From Solea solea (lineage: Eukaryota > Chordata > Actinopteri > Pleuronectiformes > Soleidae), in contig NC_081146.1 in NCBI RefSeq assembly GCF_958295425.1, positions 23,184,395 to 23,248,394 on the forward strand: a stretch of 64,000 bases of DNA. Reading direction: 5' to 3'. Below, piece after piece: positions 60,848 through 64,000 of the stretch (its first letter is position 1; the number at the start of each line of letters is the position of its first letter). The notes under the pieces are model-generated. The model made no database searches. It worked only from the letters and a program-made list of their open reading frames with translations, and was not told the origin of the DNA. The translations under genes and the position numbers were made by a program.

Positions 60848-61191
60848 CAGTGTTTGTCAAACTTTTTATACCAAGCACCACTGAAGAAAATATGGAGTTC
60901 TCAAAGTAACAGTGGTGTAAATAGGCCGAGCAAAGTCAGCTACAGACTTTTCCCATGAGGCAGATTTATTCCCAAAAAGGTAATGTAATTTGCTCTCTCC
61001 TCATCCTCCTCTTCCTCACATATACTTCAGACACTGGTAGAGTGACATTAGATTTGTTATTTGTTTCCTTTTCTACGCACTCGGTCATAATTCCTCCCCT
61101 CCGATCACATACCCTGGTATAAACAGTAGAACAGTACTTAGCATAATCCTCCAAGTACCAGCAGAGGAAGCTCATAGTTTGAGAACCATTA
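60848..61191. mobile_element. Degraded hAT-type element
   Basis: Left end CAGTGTTTGTCAAACTTTTT and right end CATAGTTTGAGAACCATTA resemble the well-known CAGTGGTTCTCAAAC inverted ends of fish hAT elements; the interior also has CAAGCACCACTG and CCAAGTACCAGCAGAGGAA facing each other. I could not find an 8-bp duplication. Confidence 0.55.
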
Positions 61192-62119
61192 AGCTACCAG
61201 AGAGTTATAGATTCCATTAATAAAATTACAACTTCTGTAAGTTTTTGGTCATTATCAGGCAGTAAGGACGCAGGGAACTTTCCTCCCACATGAAAAACAT
61301 AATGGATACCAGATGAACACTATTGTCTTAATTATTACTCATATGTAATAGTGTTGTTCCTTTGTGCTGTGAATTGATTTGTCAATTTTCCCCAGTACCA
61401 TTACACAGAGCAATCAGTTCATAAAGAAATGACAAACAAATATTGTGTGCTCTAAGACAAACAAACTGTATTACCCTATCATTTAAATGTATCTACATTC
61501 ACAAAAAGAAGTACTGAGATGGATCTAATCTTTTAGGAGAAGAACTTTGTGTTTCTAACTGAATCCAGTATTTTGCAAAATGGTGGCCCCTCTGTTTTAA
61601 TTACTGGGCACGAGTAAAGAGCATAATTCCGAACTATAGTGTTCGAGTTAGAAAATGACTCCACTGAAGGCAGCACTGGCCAGCTGTCAAAAATCCTGGC
61701 TGAATTTCATCTACACAGGCAATTATCCAAATGCACAACGTTTCAGATCATTACACACAAGTAATAACACACATTTGAATAACACAAACACAAGGTTTTT
61801 AAAAAATGAGTTGGTACTTAGTGGAAAAAAAAAGTACCAAATCAAGAGAGGGAACAAAACAAACTCGGAGAAGTCCAAGGAGAAACAAAGCTCAGTGAAA
61901 TATTACATAATTACCTTATTTTTCCCATTTATATAAACCACCACTGCGACAGAAACACAAATGACGACCTTTAATTCTTTACCAACTGTGTCCCAAAGCA
62001 GCTAAACACGCCAAACTGAAAAACCCCACCGGGCAGATACTTTACATGAACATGTGCTCCGAATACAATCCCAACAAAAAAAAACAAAAAAACAAGTCCA
62101 CCTTCAGACGGTTTCCCAG

Positions 62120-62240
62120 AGTGGACTGACCGGACTCGCTGCAGCCTCAGCTGTCAACAGTCCCAGAGCTGCTCAGTGTTTGTGTCAAAGCTCTGCTCCT
62201 CATGCACACAGCTCTTATAGTGGCCAGCCAAGAGGCGCTG
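62120..62240 (-). promoter_or_regulatory. Candidate TATA promoter and first exon of lingo
   Basis: On the minus strand, GGCCACTATAAGAGC contains TATAAGAG (62219-62212), followed by a GC-balanced, repeat-free stretch that could be a first non-coding exon starting near 62190. It lies about 2.3 kb upstream of the lingo start codon in the correct orientation. I could not identify a strong donor for such an exon. Confidence 0.4.
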
Positions 62241-63119
62241 ACTCACAGACACCAGACCACACTTTTTGCTCTCAAGATTCGCCAGAACTCGCGTGAGAGC
62301 GAAACACACAGCATCAGTGAGGGCAAATAACAAATAACAGCTCAGTTTATTTGATCTCAACTGAAACGACTTCATCACTGTATTTGTGCTTCTAACACAA
62401 TAAGATAATGTGGCATATATGTATATACATATATAACCAATGTGATGTTATTCAATAGTAATATAATAAAAGTTCAGCATAAAGGTATTGTATGGTATCG
62501 CACAAAAACACTGTGATATAAAACCTTTAATTTCTTATGTTTAAATTGTTTTACCTAAATTTTGTGAATTGTGTTTCCCGTTAAAAAACATGTTTGAAAC
62601 CACGAGAGCAACACCCTCATCCCCATGAACGCATTTGACGAGTGGGCGGGGCATTCAAACCTCATGAGCACAGAGGACTGCCTCTTTTTGATAGTGCTGA
62701 GACACTATCGATGAGTGACAAAAAACGATCCTTAATCATCTGACTGTTATTATGATTATTATTAAGGCTCAACAATTTGGGTAAAATGTCTAATTAGCAT
62801 TATTTTGACTTCAGTTCAATATTTGCTGATAGATTTAAAACAAGATGAAGCGCTACCACAAGAGATACGAGAACATTTTATGAAGACATGAGTACTTATT
62901 AACATATTTTGCATTTATTTACTGTACAATAAAACACAATGATAGAGATACAGAATGAATAAACTGCAGCCTTTGAGATTCTTGGATTGCAATTTCTATT
63001 TGAGAACAATTAGCTGTTCAGCACTAATAATCATCAACACCAACTGACCACGTCAGAAAGGTCGGCTTTTTACCTGTTCAAAAAATAAACAATATTTGTC
63101 TCCTCAGTTTACCCCCTCC

Positions 63120-63345
63120 GTCCCCATGGGAGGGATTCACAATTTAAAAGGGCTCGGACCTCCTCGTGAGAGACGGAGCCTGGCAGGTGTGTGATATCTC
63201 TGGGGGCGTGTGAGCCGTCAGTTGCTGAGCTCCTCCAGCCAATCAGGGATCAGAGTCGCTCATTCCTCTGTGACTCTGCACACATCATAAAGCGAGGGGT
63301 CCATCCAAGGTTCGCGACCCCGGGGTGACCCCCGTCCGTCAATTT
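63120..63345. promoter_or_regulatory. CpG/GC-rich block with CCAAT box upstream of lingo
   Basis: A GC-richer, unique-looking block in AT-rich surroundings. It contains CCAATCAG (63239-63246), reading as ATTGG on the minus strand, and a TATA-like TTTTAAAT on the minus strand about 90 nt further downstream near 63150. It could be a distal promoter of lingo or a regulatory element; no ORF or splice-flanked exon is evident. Confidence 0.3.
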
Positions 63346-63505
63346 AGAAAGTGAGGAGTAAAGTGCATTTGTAATTTTGACATGGATTTCACACCCAGAG
63401 CGAGACCGTGGTCACATGGGTGTCACGTTACGGTGTTAATTACACTAACTATTTTCTATTACACGCGCTGCTCGTTGTTTCTATTAATGAATGTTCAAAG
63501 TTAAA

Positions 63506-63763
63506 GTGAATGCAGGACAATGACTCAGCTGTTTCTGCTCTGGTCCAACATGTAAACACAGAAAACTAAAAGTATTCTAAACTTCAAATGAGTGAATGCA
63601 GGACAATGACTCAGCTGTTTCTGCTCTTGTCCAACATGTAAACACAGAAAACTAAAAGTATTCTAAACTTCAAATGAGTGAATGCAGGACAATGACTCAG
63701 CTGTTTCTGCTCTGGTCCAACATGTAAACACAGAAAACTAAAAGTATTCTAAACTTCAAATGA
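63506..63763. repeat. 86-bp tandem repeat, three copies
   Basis: Units begin at 63506, 63592 and 63678, each starting GTGAATGCAGGACAATGACT. The copies are nearly identical; I see one clear difference (CTCTGGTCC versus CTCTTGTCC in the middle copy). Each unit includes TGACTCA, the AP-1 consensus, so three AP-1 sites are spaced exactly 86 bp apart. Confidence 0.97.
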
Positions 63764-64000
63764 GGAGGAATCTCCGTTTATTAACTGGTTTATTCAACTT
63801 TCACAGGAGTGGAATTAGTTTAAAGTGATTATTACTCAATTTTGACATTAGAACATTATTATTATCCTCATATCATACTGTCGTGTCTATGGTTAGAACA
63901 CTGAAGAAGAAAATGACTTGAAACAGTACAGTAACAAGTTCATTTAAACTAAAGCAAGCAATTTGCCTTCATAACTTGATAACTTCAGTTTGGGAACTAC

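Larger units (their letters stand above)
60095..64000. other. Upstream region of lingo
   Basis: Contains a degraded hAT element (60848-61191), the TATA-like candidate at 62212-62219, the GC-rich CCAAT block and the 86-bp array. No coding exon was recognised. Confidence 0.6.

Overview
The window is nuclear DNA of a ray-finned (teleost) fish. Evidence: AT-rich non-coding sequence, GT-AG introns, many CA/GT microsatellites, and a teleost-type repeat load (L2/CR1-clade LINE ends, a tRNA-like SINE with ATGG tails, Tc1-like remnants, short hAT-, piggyBac- and other TIR-type elements). There is no prokaryotic, organellar or viral gene content, no CRISPR array, and no undescribed multi-gene system that I can support. 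Species cannot be fixed from sequence alone.

Two protein-coding genes are present, both on the minus strand. (1) A complete sema7a-type gene (GPI-anchored semaphorin) runs from its ATG at 46363 to its stop at 7212 in 14 coding exons. I checked every junction for GT-AG sites and reading phase; the CDS is 1,920 nt, giving 639 residues: signal peptide, Sema domain, PSI, one Ig domain, hydrophobic GPI-signal tail. Exon 3 is a 63-nt microexon found by searching for the conserved segment missing between its neighbours. (2) A LINGO-family leucine-rich-repeat/Ig transmembrane gene, best matching LINGO4, has its whole CDS in one exon (59883 to 58072, 603 aa), with a probable 83-bp intron in the 5' UTR. 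The two genes lie head-to-tail, lingo upstream, about 11.7 kb apart.

Layout on the + axis: 1-7211, downstream flank of sema7a, no gene recognised, one candidate conserved non-coding block near 5.0 kb. 7212-46363, sema7a, with introns 1 (8.4 kb), 3 (5.7 kb), 5 (4.5 kb) and 10 (9.4 kb) carrying most of the repeats. 46364-58071, intergenic and dense in small transposons, including an hAT element with perfect 8-bp duplications nested in another element. 58072-60094, lingo. 60095-64000, lingo upstream region with a TATA-like promoter candidate and a 3 x 86-bp tandem array in which each unit carries an AP-1 site.

Both products belong to neuronal cell-surface families: SEMA7A signals through plexin C1 and beta-1 integrin in mammals, and LINGO proteins are neuronal LRR-Ig receptors. 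Their adjacency is interesting, but functional coupling is not shown by the sequence. The observations I consider most worth checking are: loss of the RGD integrin motif in this Sema7A, unstable CTG and CAGG repeats just upstream of the acceptors of sema7a exons 3 and 2, a G-quadruplex-prone run after the exon 6 donor, a 20-bp hairpin in intron 1, an antisense TATA-type promoter in intron 1, and the AP-1 tandem array upstream of lingo.
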